This document shows positions 29,366-39,140 of a stretch of DNA of 64,000 nucleotides, piece by piece. The first letter of the stretch is position 1, and every line of letters starts with the position of its first letter. The stretch spans positions 124,001 to 188,000 of the forward strand of contig NZ_AVBG01000001.1 in NCBI RefSeq assembly GCF_000770675.1, given 5' to 3'. The notes beneath the pieces were generated by a model, which saw only the letters and a program-made list of their open reading frames with translations, ran no database searches and was not told where the DNA came from. This DNA is from Pontibacillus chungwhensis BH030062. Lineage in GTDB: Bacteria > Bacillota > Bacilli > Bacillales > BH030062. Position numbers and translations under genes: made by a program.

Positions 29366-30472
29366 GTGAGTAGTGAGCTTTTTGATGCCATTCATTACTT
29401 AGAGAAAGAAAAAGGAATAGACAAAGACCTTCTAATGGAAGCATTAGAAGCAGCACTTATTTCTGCTTATAAAAAGAATTTTAAATCAGCCACGAATGTT
29501 CGTGTTGATCTTGATGAAGTAAGTGGAGGCATGCACGTTTATGCCCGCAAACTTGTTGTTGAAGAGTCTATGGACCCACAACAAGAAATTTCTCTAGATG
29601 AAGCCAAAAAAATCGATCCAAACTATGATATTGATGATGTAATTGAAATTGAAGTAACACCGAAGGACTTTGGCCGTATTGCAGCACAAGCTGCTAAGCA
29701 GGTTGTTACTCAACGTGTGCGCGAGGCTGAACGCGGTGTGATCTTTAGTGAATATGTTGATCGTGAAGAAGATGTGATGACAGGGATTATTCAACGTAAA
29801 GATGCAAGATTTACTTACATTAATCTTGGTAAAGTTGAAGCCCGTCTTCCTGTTGGTGAACAAATGCCGACAGAAGAATATCATGTTCATGATCGTATAA
29901 AAGTATTTGTAACAAAAGTTGAAAACACAAACAAAGGGCCTCATATTTATGTGTCTCGCTCACATCCAGGTCTTCTTAAGCGTTTATTTGAAATGGAAGT
30001 ACCTGAGATTTATGATGGAACAGTTGAAATTAAATCTGTTTCTCGTGAAGCAGGGGATCGCTCTAAGATTTCTGTTCATGCTCCAGACCCAGAAATTGAT
30101 CCAGTTGGTTCTTGTGTAGGACAACGTGGTCAAAGGGTACAAGCAATTGTGAATGAGCTAAAAGGTGAAAAGATTGATATCGTACAGTGGTCAGAAGATC
30201 CTGTCGTATTCGTCTCAAATGCCTTAAGCCCTGCGAAAGTAGTAGAGGTATTAGTAGATGAAGAAGAAAAAGCAACAACAGTCGTTGTACCGGACCATCA
30301 ACTTTCTCTAGCAATCGGTAAGCGTGGACAAAATGCCCGACTTGCTGCTAAATTGACTGGATGGAAAATTGACATCAAGAGTGAATCGGATGCTTTAGAA
30401 GATGGCACGATTACTCCTGGTGAACATCAAGAGGACGCTTATTCTGAAGTAGACGAAGATCTATTCGAATAA
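29366..30472 (+). CDS. nusA: Transcription termination/antitermination factor NusA
   Basis: 368 residues with a GTG start and AGGGGGAAG upstream. Order: N-terminal polymerase-binding domain, S1 domain ([28 protein letters not shown]), KH1 and KH2 ([21 protein letters not shown] and [22 protein letters not shown]). There are no C-terminal acidic repeats, as in other Firmicutes. It binds RNA polymerase and enhances pausing and intrinsic termination at weak terminators. Confidence 0.98.
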   Translation: MSSELFDAIHYLEKEKGIDKDLLMEALEAALISAYKKNFKSATNVRVDLDEVSGGMHVYARKLVVEESMDPQQEISLDEAKKIDPNYDIDDVIEIEVTPKDFGRIAAQAAKQVVTQRVREAERGVIFSEYVDREEDVMTGIIQRKDARFTYINLGKVEARLPVGEQMPTEEYHVHDRIKVFVTKVENTNKGPHIYVSRSHPGLLKRLFEMEVPEIYDGTVEIKSVSREAGDRSKISVHAPDPEIDPVGSCVGQRGQRVQAIVNELKGEKIDIVQWSEDPVVFVSNALSPAKVVEVLVDEEEKATTVVVPDHQLSLAIGKRGQNARLAAKLTGWKIDIKSESDALEDGTITPGEHQEDAYSEVDEDLFE

Positions 30473-30484
30473 GGGGGACTCGAA

Positions 30485-30754
30485 ATGGCTAAGAACAAAA
30501 AAACACCATTAAGAAAATGCGTAGTTACCAAAGAAATGCTACCTAAACAACAGCTAATTCGTGTCGTAAGAAATAAAGACGGGGAAGTTTTTATTGATGA
30601 AACCGGAAAGAAGAACGGCCGAGGTGCTTATTTAACTAAGGATGCAGAAGTCATTAAAACCGCTCGAGAAAAAAGTATTCTGTCCCACCATTTAAAGGCC
30701 AAAGTAGATCAGGAGCTTTATGATCAGCTTCTAGAAATGGTAGAAGAGGATTAA
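30485..30754 (+). CDS. ylxR: YlxR (DUF448) RNA-binding protein
   Basis: 89 residues. The conserved segment RKCVVTKEMLPKQQLIRVVR and the GRGAYLTKD motif define the YlxR family. Located between nusA and ylxQ as usual. The B. subtilis protein has been reported to modulate RNase P (RnpM); applying that here is inference from homology. It begins 12 bases after nusA with a GGGGG-rich ribosome site. Confidence 0.95.
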   Translation: MAKNKKTPLRKCVVTKEMLPKQQLIRVVRNKDGEVFIDETGKKNGRGAYLTKDAEVIKTAREKSILSHHLKAKVDQELYDQLLEMVEED

Positions 30755-30755
30755 C

Positions 30756-31070
30756 ATGAATCAGAAATTCCTCAATATGATTGGACTTGCATTTCGAGCC
30801 GGAAAATGTACTTTAGGTGAAGAAGCCATCGTTCGTGATATACAACGAAAACGAGCCTGCCTGGTTTTAATAGCAAATGACACGGGGATAAACACTAAAA
30901 AGAAGCTAGTGGATAAATGTAGCTTCTATAAAGTCCCTTATCGGGAAGTTGTTGATAGGGACACATTATCCAGTGCGATAGGGAAATCAGGCAGAGTAGC
31001 CTTGGCTATAACCGATCGTGGTTTCGCAACGAAAATCACATCGATGCTCGATGAATCTATTCGGGGGTGA
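30756..31070 (+). CDS. ylxQ: YlxQ, L7Ae-family ribosomal/RNA-binding protein
   Basis: 104 residues. An L7Ae/L30e fold is indicated by [24 protein letters not shown] and [16 protein letters not shown]. Members bind kink-turn RNA; the natural target in Bacilli is unclear. It starts one base after the ylxR stop and is followed by infB four bases later. Confidence 0.95.
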   Translation: MNQKFLNMIGLAFRAGKCTLGEEAIVRDIQRKRACLVLIANDTGINTKKKLVDKCSFYKVPYREVVDRDTLSSAIGKSGRVALAITDRGFATKITSMLDESIRG

Positions 31071-31074
31071 ACGT

Positions 31075-33234
31075 ATGACGAAAATGCGTGTTTATGAATA
31101 TGCCAAAGAGAAAAATGTAACCAGTAAAGATGTATTAACGAAATTACAAAACATGAATATAGAGGTCTCAAACCATATGTCCACTATTTCAGACGACACA
31201 AAAACTCGTCTTGATGGTGTATATAATAAAGGGAAAAGTGACCAGAACCCTCAAGCAAAGGGAGCAGAAAAGAAACAAAATAACTCACAAGGTTCTGCGA
31301 AGCCATCTAATAACCAAAAGGATGGCGGTCAGAAAAAACGTGAGAAAGATCAGGATAATCGTATGAATAAAAACACTAAAAATAATAACAAAAAGCAAAA
31401 CCAAAATAACAAGCGAAACAACCGTGGCGGTCAAAACCGTAACAATCAACAACAGCGCCCTCAAGCTAAGAAACCACAACTACCAGAAAAAATTACGTAC
31501 ACCGGTAGTTTGCAGGTATCAGAGCTAGCTGAAAAGCTATCTAGAGAATCTTCTGAAATCATTAAAAAGTTAATGTTCTCTGGCGTAATGGCTACAAAAA
31601 ACCAGGACCTAGATCCTGACACCATTGAACTGATCTGTGATGAATACGGAGTGAAAGCTGAAGAAGAGATTGTAGTAGATGAGACGGATTTTGAAAACTA
31701 CATCTCTGATGACGATCCTGCTGATCTGGTAGAACGTCCATCAGTCGTAACAATCATGGGCCACGTTGACCATGGTAAAACAACTCTTCTTGATTCCATA
31801 CGTAAAACGAAAGTGACAGCAGGGGAAGCTGGTGGAATCACACAGCATATTGGTGCTTACCAAGTAGAAGAAAATGATAAGAAGATTACGTTCCTTGATA
31901 CACCAGGTCACGCTGCATTCACAAGTATGCGATCTCGTGGTGCTCAAGTAACGGATATTGCAATACTAGTTGTAGCAGCAGATGATGGGGTTATGCCTCA
32001 GACTAAAGAAGCTATTAACCACGCTCAAGCTGCTGAAGTTCCTATTATTGTAGCTGTTAATAAGATGGATAAAGAGGGTGCGAATCCAGATCGTGTGAAA
32101 CAGGAGCTTATGGAATATAATTTAGTTCCTGAAGAGTACGGTGGAGAGACGATCTTCGTAGAACTTTCAGCCGTAAAAGGGGAAGGGATCGATGATCTTC
32201 TAGAAATGATCGTCCTTGTTTCAGAAGTAGAAGAATTAAAAGCAAACCCAAATCGTCTGGCGATGGGTACAGTTATTGAAGCTGAATTAGATAAAGGTCG
32301 CGGTTCTGTAGCAACATTACTTGTGCAAAATGGTACGTTAAACGTAGGAGACCCAATTGTTGTTGGTAATACGTTTGGACGTGTCCGCGCGATGGTAAAT
32401 GACTTAGGACGTCGTGTGAAAGTGGCTCCACCATCTACACCAGTTGAGATCACTGGACTAAACGGCGTGCCTCAAGCAGGAGATCGCTTCGTGGCGTTTG
32501 ATGATGAGAAGAAAGCCCGTCAAGTTGGGGAAGCTCGTCAACAGCGTATGATTGAAGAAAACCGCGGTGAAAAAGCAAAAGTTAGCCTTGATGATTTATT
32601 CGAACAAATTAAACAAGGTGACATAAAAGAAATTAACATCATTATTAAAGCAGACGTACAAGGGTCTGCAGAAGCTCTTGCTTCTTCTTTACAACAAATT
32701 GATGTAGAGGGTGCGAAGGTTAAAATTATTCACACTGGAGTGGGTGCGATTACAGAATCAGACATCATCCTTGCATCTGCTTCTAATGCAGTGGTAATCG
32801 GATTTAACGTTCGTCCTGATGTAAACGCAAAGCGTACGGCAGAATCTGAAGACGTAGACATTCGACTTCACCGTATTATCTACAAGGTAATGGAAGAAAT
32901 CGAAAGTGCTATGAAAGGTCTTTTAGACCCAGAATTTGAAGAAAAAATTGTAGGTCAAGCAGAAGTTCGTGAAATCTTCAAAGTTTCTAAAGTTGGAACG
33001 ATTGCCGGAAGCTATGTAACAGAAGGTGTTATTAAACGCGAAGGTGGCGTTCGTCTTATCCGTGATGGTATTGTTCAATATGAAGGCGAAATTGATGCAC
33101 TAAAACGTTATAAAGATGATGCAAAAACCGTTCAAAAAGGGTATGAATGTGGTATAACAATCAAAAACTACAATGATATCCGTGAAGGTGACATCATTGA
33201 AGCTTTCGAAATGCAGGAGATCGAACGTAAATGA
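31075..33234 (+). CDS. infB: Translation initiation factor IF-2
   Basis: 719 residues from ATG 31075 ([21 protein letters not shown]), with GGGGGTGA upstream. A longer reading from 31018 overlaps ylxQ and lacks a ribosome site. After the N-terminal domain there is a low-complexity Asn/Lys/Gln-rich linker (about 45-135). The GTPase domain starts with the P-loop GHVDHGKT at 229-236, then DTPGHAAF and NKMDKEG. Domains II-IV follow. It recruits fMet-tRNA to the 30S subunit. Its stop overlaps ylxP (ATGA). Confidence 0.98.
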   Translation: MTKMRVYEYAKEKNVTSKDVLTKLQNMNIEVSNHMSTISDDTKTRLDGVYNKGKSDQNPQAKGAEKKQNNSQGSAKPSNNQKDGGQKKREKDQDNRMNKNTKNNNKKQNQNNKRNNRGGQNRNNQQQRPQAKKPQLPEKITYTGSLQVSELAEKLSRESSEIIKKLMFSGVMATKNQDLDPDTIELICDEYGVKAEEEIVVDETDFENYISDDDPADLVERPSVVTIMGHVDHGKTTLLDSIRKTKVTAGEAGGITQHIGAYQVEENDKKITFLDTPGHAAFTSMRSRGAQVTDIAILVVAADDGVMPQTKEAINHAQAAEVPIIVAVNKMDKEGANPDRVKQELMEYNLVPEEYGGETIFVELSAVKGEGIDDLLEMIVLVSEVEELKANPNRLAMGTVIEAELDKGRGSVATLLVQNGTLNVGDPIVVGNTFGRVRAMVNDLGRRVKVAPPSTPVEITGLNGVPQAGDRFVAFDDEKKARQVGEARQQRMIEENRGEKAKVSLDDLFEQIKQGDIKEINIIIKADVQGSAEALASSLQQIDVEGAKVKIIHTGVGAITESDIILASASNAVVIGFNVRPDVNAKRTAESEDVDIRLHRIIYKVMEEIESAMKGLLDPEFEEKIVGQAEVREIFKVSKVGTIAGSYVTEGVIKREGGVRLIRDGIVQYEGEIDALKRYKDDAKTVQKGYECGITIKNYNDIREGDIIEAFEMQEIERK

Positions 33235-33509
33235 TCGCTTCCGTCGAAGTAGAATGCCTCATATATGATGCTCATTCTTTAAAAGAAAAACGTTCGGTAT
33301 TGCGCCGAATCTTAACAAGAGCTCATAATGAGTATAATGTTGCTGTAGCAGAATTGGATCATCAAGATGTTTGGCAACGAACAGGCCTTGGCTTTGTCAC
33401 GATTTCTAGTGACAAAGTTCAGGCTGAAAAAGAGATCAATCGAGTGTTAGCGATGATCGACTCTTTTCCAGAAATTGAACGCACCACAACAAATTTGGAA
33501 TGGTTGTAG
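33231..33509 (+). CDS. ylxP: YlxP (DUF503) small protein
   Basis: 92 residues, DUF503 family ([24 protein letters not shown], then [23 protein letters not shown]). It overlaps the infB stop by four bases. The family resembles a small ferredoxin-like fold and sits between infB and rbfA in many Firmicutes, suggesting a link to ribosome assembly. Its function is not well established. Confidence 0.94.
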   Translation: MIASVEVECLIYDAHSLKEKRSVLRRILTRAHNEYNVAVAELDHQDVWQRTGLGFVTISSDKVQAEKEINRVLAMIDSFPEIERTTTNLEWL

Positions 33510-33539
33510 CCCTCCCTCAGAATAAAGAGGTGAAAATTA

Positions 33540-33890
33540 ATGAGTGATTTAAGAGCAAACCGTGTCGGTGAGCAAATGAAAAAAGAAATGGGAGACATTA
33601 TTAGTCGTAAGATTAAAGACCCTCGCATTGGATTTGTCACAGTCACAGAAGTGAAAGTAACAGGTGACTTACAACAAGCTAAAGTGTATATCTCCGTTTT
33701 GGGTGATGATAAACAGAAACAAGATACACTTATCGGCTTAGCTAAAGCGAAAGGATTTATTCGTTCCGAAATTGGACGAAGAATTCGCCTTCGTAAAACA
33801 CCAGAAATTATGTTTGAATTTGATGAAGCTGTTGAATACGGGAATCGTATTGAAACAATTCTGCAAGATTTAAATGATACAAACGAATAA
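33540..33890 (+). CDS. rbfA: Ribosome-binding factor A
   Basis: 116 residues, a KH-like fold with [38 protein letters not shown] in the expected order. It acts in late 16S rRNA 5' processing and 30S maturation, including cold adaptation. It has an AAGAGGTG ribosome site. A compound palindrome with a T-tract separates it from truB. Confidence 0.97.
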   Translation: MSDLRANRVGEQMKKEMGDIISRKIKDPRIGFVTVTEVKVTGDLQQAKVYISVLGDDKQKQDTLIGLAKAKGFIRSEIGRRIRLRKTPEIMFEFDEAVEYGNRIETILQDLNDTNE

Positions 33891-33898
33891 AATCTGGT

Positions 33899-34008
33899 AG
33901 AGGGTGTCCCACAAGGGGGCTGCTCCCCTGAAATGTGGCATATACCATTGTATGATGTGTATACACACAAGGGGGACTGTCCCTTTGAGGGGCACTCTTT
34001 TTATTTTT
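33899..34008 (+). repeat. Compound palindromic element with terminator-like end, rbfA-truB gap
   Basis: Outer arms AGAGGGTGTCCC (33899-33910) and GGGGCACTCT (33989-33998) pair imperfectly and lead into TTTTTATTTTT. Inside are two GC-rich hairpins, AGGGGGCTGCTCCCCT (about 33914-33929) and CAAGGGGGACTGTCCCTTTG (33968-33987), with an AT-rich centre between them. The outer arms and second hairpin look like one mobile-type palindrome split by extra sequence. It may cause partial termination inside the operon. Confidence 0.6.
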
Positions 34009-34052
34009 AATAAAACCCATACATACTCAAGTAATAAGGTGAGGGGGCTTTT

Positions 34053-34964
34053 ATGATGGATGGGATCATCCCTTTATGGAAACCAAAAGGCATGACATCA
34101 CACGATTGCGTGATGAAAATGAGAGGTATATTAAGAACTAAAAAGGTTGGCCATACTGGCACTCTTGACCCTGATGTAGAAGGGGTTCTCCCAATGTGTG
34201 TTGGAATGGCAACCAAAATTTCTTCTTATGTAACGGAGTCTGAAAAAGTATATAAAGCAGAAGTAACTTTAGGCACAGCTACCGAAACAGAAGATCAAAC
34301 CGGTTCTATCATCTCTGAAAAAATGGTAGAAGAAATAAACATGAATGAAATTAGAAGTGTGTTAGAATCATTTACGGGTACAATCACTCAAGTTCCCCCT
34401 ATGTATTCTGCTGTACGCGTGGGTGGTAAGCGTTTGTATGAATATGCCAGGGAAGGCTTGGAAGTAGAAAGACCTGAAAGAACCGTTCAGATCTATGATA
34501 TAAATCTAACATCTGAAGAGGTATCTTATCATAATGGGAAAGCTTCCTTTACCATTGATATTACTTGCTCAAAAGGTACTTATATTCGTACGCTTTGTGT
34601 GGACATTGGAAAAGAGTTGGGATACCCTTCTCATATGTCTTCCTTGGTCCGTACCGCTTCTGGTTCTTTTACAACAAATGAGTCATTCACGTTTGAACAG
34701 ATAGAAAAGGCAAGAGATGAGCAAAACCTAGCTCAGCTCTTGCAACCTTTAGAAAGAGGTGTGCGACATCTTGGCAATCTTCTTGTCGAAACAGGAAAAG
34801 AAGATCAGGTTTACCATGGTATGGTTTTTCCTAAGCCTTCTATATTGCCAGAAACAAATCCATTCGGTATGGTTAGTCAAGAAGGTAAATTACTTGCGCT
34901 TTACCAAGTACACCCAAAGAAACCACATTTAATTAAGCCAGTCCGAGTCTTTCAATACGAATGA
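34053..34964 (+). CDS. truB: tRNA pseudouridine(55) synthase TruB
   Basis: 303 residues. The catalytic motif VGHTGTLDPDVEGVLP has D39, with MYSAVRVGGKRLYEYAR and the C-terminal PUA-like part. It makes pseudouridine 55 in the T-loop of tRNAs. The start is ATG 34053 or the adjacent ATG 34056 (GAGGGGG 5-8 bases upstream). It is followed by ribF. Confidence 0.97.
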   Translation: MMDGIIPLWKPKGMTSHDCVMKMRGILRTKKVGHTGTLDPDVEGVLPMCVGMATKISSYVTESEKVYKAEVTLGTATETEDQTGSIISEKMVEEINMNEIRSVLESFTGTITQVPPMYSAVRVGGKRLYEYAREGLEVERPERTVQIYDINLTSEEVSYHNGKASFTIDITCSKGTYIRTLCVDIGKELGYPSHMSSLVRTASGSFTTNESFTFEQIEKARDEQNLAQLLQPLERGVRHLGNLLVETGKEDQVYHGMVFPKPSILPETNPFGMVSQEGKLLALYQVHPKKPHLIKPVRVFQYE

Positions 34965-34993
34965 AACGTGTAAGGAAAAGAGGGTGAGAGGAA

Positions 34994-35926
34994 ATGGAAA
35001 TTTATGAACTACAACATCCCCATACACTCAAGTATCAAGACCTGCCTGATACTGTATTAGCTGTAGGTTATTTTGATGGGGTTCATCGCGGACATCAGGA
35101 GGTCATTCGTACAGCTAAGCAAATAGCTGATGAAACGGGTCGAACTAGTGCTGTTATGACCTTTCATCCTCATCCGTCTGTTGTTTTGAAGAAAGAAACC
35201 CAGCATGTGAAATACATTACTCCCTTAGAGGATAAAATAAAGGTTTTAGAAGATTTAGGGATTGATCGTGTTTATCTTGTGACATTTAACAAAGATTTAG
35301 CAGGTTTATTACCTCAGGAATTTGTGAATCATTATTTTATTGGTTTACATGTGTCTCATGTTGTAGCAGGTTTTGATTTCACATATGGACGAATGGGGAA
35401 AGGAACTATGGATACCCTCCCTACTCACGGAGGAGAATATTTATCTCAAACCGTCGTATCTAAAGTGACGGAGCATGAGAAAAAAATCAGTTCTACACTA
35501 ATTAGAGACTCAATTAGAGAAGGAAACATTGCTTTAGCAAATGAATTGCTTGGACGGCCCTATCAGATTCGAGGTAAGGTGGTTACAGGGGATCAAAGAG
35601 GACGTACAATAGGTTTTCCCACTGCAAACCTTTATGTCTCTGAAGAGTATTTGCTTCCTAAAGTAGGGGTTTATGCTGTAAAAGTCCTTTACAATAACTC
35701 TTCATACTATGGAATGGCGAATATAGGGTATAAACCCACCTTCCAAGACACAAGAGTACTGTCTGTTGAAATTAACCTCTTCGATTTTGAAAAGGACTTA
35801 TACGGAGAAGAGTTAACGGTAGAATGGCATGCATTTATCCGGGATGAAGAGAAATTTAATGGAGTAGATCATCTAATTGAGCAACTTCAGAAAGATGAAG
35901 CCGAGATTCGTAACTTTTTTGCGTAG
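34994..35926 (+). CDS. ribF: Bifunctional riboflavin kinase/FAD synthetase
   Basis: 310 residues. The N-terminal FMN adenylyltransferase domain has VGYFDGVHRGHQEVI and the SSTLIRD motif. The C-terminal riboflavin kinase domain has RGKVVTGDQRGRTIGFPTANL and YYGMANIGYKPTF. It converts riboflavin to FMN and then FAD; called ribC in B. subtilis. It ends the truB-ribF part of the operon, and rpsO with its own promoter follows. Confidence 0.97.
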   Translation: MEIYELQHPHTLKYQDLPDTVLAVGYFDGVHRGHQEVIRTAKQIADETGRTSAVMTFHPHPSVVLKKETQHVKYITPLEDKIKVLEDLGIDRVYLVTFNKDLAGLLPQEFVNHYFIGLHVSHVVAGFDFTYGRMGKGTMDTLPTHGGEYLSQTVVSKVTEHEKKISSTLIRDSIREGNIALANELLGRPYQIRGKVVTGDQRGRTIGFPTANLYVSEEYLLPKVGVYAVKVLYNNSSYYGMANIGYKPTFQDTRVLSVEINLFDFEKDLYGEELTVEWHAFIRDEEKFNGVDHLIEQLQKDEAEIRNFFA

Positions 35927-35941
35927 AATTCCGGGTTCCCC

Positions 35942-35970
35942 TTGCATTTTTCCTTAAAAACATGTACATT
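35942..35970 (+). promoter_or_regulatory. Sigma-A promoter for rpsO
   Basis: TTGCAT at 35942-35947 and TACATT at 35965-35970 are separated by 17 bases, just after the ribF stop. Confidence 0.65.
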
Positions 35971-35976
35971 AATAGT

Positions 35977-36071
35977 TGTGCTGCGTGCACAGGAACCATC
36001 GCTTGGCAAGTCGAAATCACCGACGCTTGCTAGGGGATAGGGGTTCGATAAAATTTTAGGAGGTGAATAGG
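35977..36071 (+). ncRNA. rpsO leader, S15-type autoregulatory element
   Basis: The leader between the rpsO promoter and start holds a small 5' hairpin (GTGC 35978-35981 with GCAC 35987-35990) and a larger one: GCAAG-TCG (36006-36013) with CGA (36021-36023) and CTTGC (36026-36030), then AGGGGATAGGGG. Position and layout fit the S15 autoregulatory leaders known in Firmicutes, where free S15 blocks its own translation. I have not compared it with a family model. Confidence 0.65.
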
Positions 36072-36341
36072 ATGGCTATCACACAAGAACGTAAGAATGA
36101 AATCATTAGTAAGTTCAAGACACACGAAAACGATACTGGATCCGCTGAGGTTCAAATCGCTGTCCTTACTGAAAAGATTACAAAATTAAACGAGCATTTA
36201 CGTACTCATAAGCAAGATCACCACTCTCGTCGTGGTCTTCTAAAAATGGTAGGTAAACGTCGTAACCTTTTAAACTATTTACGTAACAAAGATGTAACTC
36301 GTTACCGTGAATTAATTAAAGAACTAGGCCTACGTCGTTAA
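36072..36341 (+). CDS. rpsO: Ribosomal protein S15 (uS15)
   Basis: 89 residues from ATG 36072 ([13 protein letters not shown]), the exact family length; a GTG nine bases earlier overlaps the AGGAGGTG ribosome site. Motifs [16 protein letters not shown] and [21 protein letters not shown] are diagnostic. It is a primary 16S rRNA binder in the central domain. A clear terminator follows. Confidence 0.99.
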   Translation: MAITQERKNEIISKFKTHENDTGSAEVQIAVLTEKITKLNEHLRTHKQDHHSRRGLLKMVGKRRNLLNYLRNKDVTRYRELIKELGLRR

Positions 36342-36347
36342 GTAGTT

Positions 36348-36373
36348 AAAAGCGGGATGATTTCCCGCTTTTT
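36348..36373 (+). terminator. Intrinsic terminator after rpsO
   Basis: The stem AAAAGCGGGA/TCCCGCTTTTT has a short loop and a T-tract within the 3' arm. Confidence 0.85.
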
Positions 36374-36391
36374 CTATAGCTAAAATTAATA

Positions 36392-36409
36392 CATAAGAGG
36401 AATCTTATG
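36392..36409 (+). other. Small hairpin in the pnp leader
   Basis: CATAAGA (36392-36398) pairs with TCTTATG (36403-36409) over a 4-base loop. A stem-loop here could be a processing site for pnp mRNA control; that role is inferred from pnp autoregulation in other bacteria. Confidence 0.35.
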
Positions 36410-36460
36410 CACAATAAGAATGAGAATATAAGATTGAGTATGAGAGGTGTTAACATACAA

Positions 36461-38578
36461 ATGGCAGAAGAAAAACAAGTTTTCTCCACTGAAATAGCTG
36501 GCCGCCCTTTACGTATAGATATTGGAGAGTTAGCCAAACAAGCAAGTGGAGCATGTATGGTGCAATACGGAGACACATCTGTTTTAGCAACCGCAACAGG
36601 ATCTAAAGAGCCAAAAGACTTGCCGTTTTTCCCTCTTACTGTTAATTACGAAGAGAGATTATATGCTGTAGGTAAAATCCCAGGTGGATTTATTAAGCGT
36701 GAAGGACGTCCAAGCGAGAAAGCAGTTCTTGCTTCACGTCTAATTGACCGCCCAATCCGTCCTCTTTTCCCAGACGGCTTTCGTAATGAAGTACAAGTAA
36801 TTAGTACAGTAATGAGTGTGGATCAGGATTGTTCTTCAGAAATGGCAGCAATGTTAGGGTCATCCCTTGCATTATCTATTTCGGACCTTCCATTTAGCGG
36901 TCCAATCGCAGGTGTAATTGTAGGTCGTGTTGATGGAGAGTTCATCATCAACCCAACGATTGAACAGCAAGAAAAAAGCGACATTCAACTAACAGTAGCT
37001 GGTACAAAAGACGCTGTAAACATGGTAGAAGCAGGAGCGGATGAAGTACCTGAAGAAGTCATGTTAGAAGCAATTATGTTTGGTCATGAAGAAATCAAGC
37101 GCCTTGTTGCTTTCCAAGAAGAAGTTGTAGAAGCAGTTGGAAAAGCAAAACGTGAGGTAACGCTGTTTGAACTTGATGCAGATATCGTTGCAGAAGTTGA
37201 AGGCAAAGCAAAAGACGCACTAGTTAAAGCAATTCAAACAGAAGAAAAACATGCTCGTGATGAAGCGATCACAGAAGTTAAGAACAATGTGGTTGCTGAA
37301 TACGAAGATGCTGATGCTGAGACTGAAAAGATTAGTCAAGTCAAATCTGTTCTTGATAAAATCGTCAAAGAAGAAGTTCGTCGCTTAATCACGAAAGAAA
37401 AGATCCGTCCAGACGGGCGTAAACCGGAAGAAATTCGTTCATTGTCTTCTCGTGTAGGAGTCTTACCTCGTACACATGGTTCTGGATTGTTTACTCGTGG
37501 ACAAACTCAAGCCTTAAGCATTTGTACACTTGGTGCTTTAGGTGATGTTCAAATTCTTGATGGTCTTGACTTAGAAGAATCAAAACGCTTTATGCACCAC
37601 TACAACTTCCCTCACTTTAGTGTTGGTGAAACAGGCCCAATGCGTGGACCAGGTCGTCGTGAAATCGGCCACGGTGCATTAGGTGAGCGTGCTCTTGAGA
37701 AAGTGGTACCATCAGAAGAGGACTTCCCTTATACGGTACGTCTTGTGTCAGAAGTATTAGAATCTAATGGTTCAACGTCACAAGCAAGTATTTGTGCAAG
37801 TACACTTGCCATGATGGATGCTGGTGTTCCGATTAAAGCACCTGTAGCTGGTATTGCGATGGGTCTTGTGAAATCAGGCGAAGATTATACAGTTCTTACT
37901 GATATTCAAGGTATGGAAGACTTCCTTGGAGATATGGACTTTAAAGTAGCAGGTACAGAAAAAGGTGTAACTGCTCTACAAATGGATATTAAGATTGAAG
38001 GTTTATCTCGCTCAATTCTAGAGGATGCACTTACACAAGCGAAAGCTGGACGTAAAGAAATCCTAGATAGCATGATTGCAACAATCGAACAGCCACGTGA
38101 AGAGCTTTCTGCATACGCTCCGAAAATTCTTACAATGGCAATTAAGCCTGATAAGATTCGTGACGTTATTGGACCAAGTGGTAAACAAATCAACAAGATT
38201 ATCGAAGAAACAGGTGTTAAAATCGATATCGAGCAAGACGGTAAAATCTTCATCTCATCTACAGATGCAGCAGCGAACCGTAACGCAAAACAGATCATCG
38301 AAGACTTGGTTCGAGAAGTCGAAGTTGGAGAAACGTACCTTGGTACTGTTAAACGTATCGAGAAATTTGGTGCTTTCGTTGAGCTATTTAAAGGGAAAGA
38401 TGGCTTAGTACACATTTCTCAATTAGCTGAAGAACGAGTAGGTAAAGTAGAAGACGTTGTAGCAATTGGAGATCAGTTGAAGGTTAAAGTTAAAGAAATC
38501 GACAACCAAGGTCGTGTCAATCTATCTCACAAAGACGTCATCATTGAAGAAAAAAAGCAACAAGAAACTACAGAGTAG
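36461..38578 (+). CDS. pnp: Polyribonucleotide nucleotidyltransferase (PNPase)
   Basis: 705 residues from ATG 36461 ([20 protein letters not shown]), the same length as B. subtilis PNPase. The 18 extra residues of the longer reading are not conserved. AGAGGTG lies upstream. It contains two RNase PH domains ([25 protein letters not shown]-like region at first, then the catalytic second), a KH domain ([21 protein letters not shown]) and an S1 domain ([13 protein letters not shown]). It degrades RNA 3'-5' phosphorolytically. Confidence 0.98.
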   Translation: MAEEKQVFSTEIAGRPLRIDIGELAKQASGACMVQYGDTSVLATATGSKEPKDLPFFPLTVNYEERLYAVGKIPGGFIKREGRPSEKAVLASRLIDRPIRPLFPDGFRNEVQVISTVMSVDQDCSSEMAAMLGSSLALSISDLPFSGPIAGVIVGRVDGEFIINPTIEQQEKSDIQLTVAGTKDAVNMVEAGADEVPEEVMLEAIMFGHEEIKRLVAFQEEVVEAVGKAKREVTLFELDADIVAEVEGKAKDALVKAIQTEEKHARDEAITEVKNNVVAEYEDADAETEKISQVKSVLDKIVKEEVRRLITKEKIRPDGRKPEEIRSLSSRVGVLPRTHGSGLFTRGQTQALSICTLGALGDVQILDGLDLEESKRFMHHYNFPHFSVGETGPMRGPGRREIGHGALGERALEKVVPSEEDFPYTVRLVSEVLESNGSTSQASICASTLAMMDAGVPIKAPVAGIAMGLVKSGEDYTVLTDIQGMEDFLGDMDFKVAGTEKGVTALQMDIKIEGLSRSILEDALTQAKAGRKEILDSMIATIEQPREELSAYAPKILTMAIKPDKIRDVIGPSGKQINKIIEETGVKIDIEQDGKIFISSTDAAANRNAKQIIEDLVREVEVGETYLGTVKRIEKFGAFVELFKGKDGLVHISQLAEERVGKVEDVVAIGDQLKVKVKEIDNQGRVNLSHKDVIIEEKKQQETTE

Positions 38579-38584
38579 TATAGC

Positions 38585-38616
38585 AAAAAGGAGCTGGCAA
38601 GCCAGTTTCTTTTTTT
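38585..38616 (+). terminator. Intrinsic terminator after pnp
   Basis: GAGCTGGC with GCCAGTTTC (G-U pairs allowed) forms the stem, flanked by A-run and T-run. Confidence 0.8.
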
Positions 38617-38680
38617 ATACATAATTATTTGATTTATTTTAGATGTTGGTTTTGGTGAGTTTTTGATTGTGCTTTTAGGG

Positions 38681-39088
38681 TGTCTAGCTCCGGCGGGGAG
38701 GGCCTAGCGAGATAAGCAATCTGACTACAATAAGCTACGCTTATTTCCGCCATCTTGCTTATCCGTACGGCCCTGGGCACCCCGCCTGCGCTTTTCTGTT
38801 GTCCAGCTCCGGCTCCTAGCCCCTAGCGTCATAAGCAATCTGGCTGCAGGACGCTTGCGCGAACTTCCGTCAGCTTGCTTATGCGGGCCTGCAGGACGCA
38901 GGTCAGTTCGGCGTTGTCACAGGAGGTGACGGTCTTAGTCGAGCTTCCTCTTTGCCCCTTGCGCTTTTCGGATGTCTAGCTTCAGGGGCTAGAGGCTAGC
39001 GAGATAAGCAAGCTACCTCCAGTCTGCTGCGCAGACTTACAGTAGCTTGCTTATCCGTACGCCTCTAAACAGCCCCTTGCGCTTTTCT
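38681..39088 (+). repeat. Three tandem copies of a dispersed palindromic repeat
   Basis: This ~500-base gene-free gap holds three related units: 38681-38797, about 38799-38969 and 38972-39088. Each begins with a TGTCTAGCTCC-like motif. Each has CTAGCG..ATAAGCAA (38704, 38823, 38996) answered by TTGCTTAT..G (38755, 38875, 39047), and each ends with GCGCTTTTC (38788, 38961, 39079). Each would fold into a long imperfect hairpin. The middle copy carries about 55 extra bases with a GTCAC/GTGAC stem. This style of intergenic repeat is common in Bacillaceae; its role is unknown. Confidence 0.85.
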
Positions 39089-39140
39089 GTTCTACCTTGT
39101 CCTTTCTTTACATAGGTTGTGGTAGAGGGGAGTGGTGGTG

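Noticed and set aside
37906-38415. 169-codon minus-strand frame inside pnp
   Set aside because: Ser/Ile-rich translation typical of antisense to a conserved gene; pnp on the plus strand is certain.
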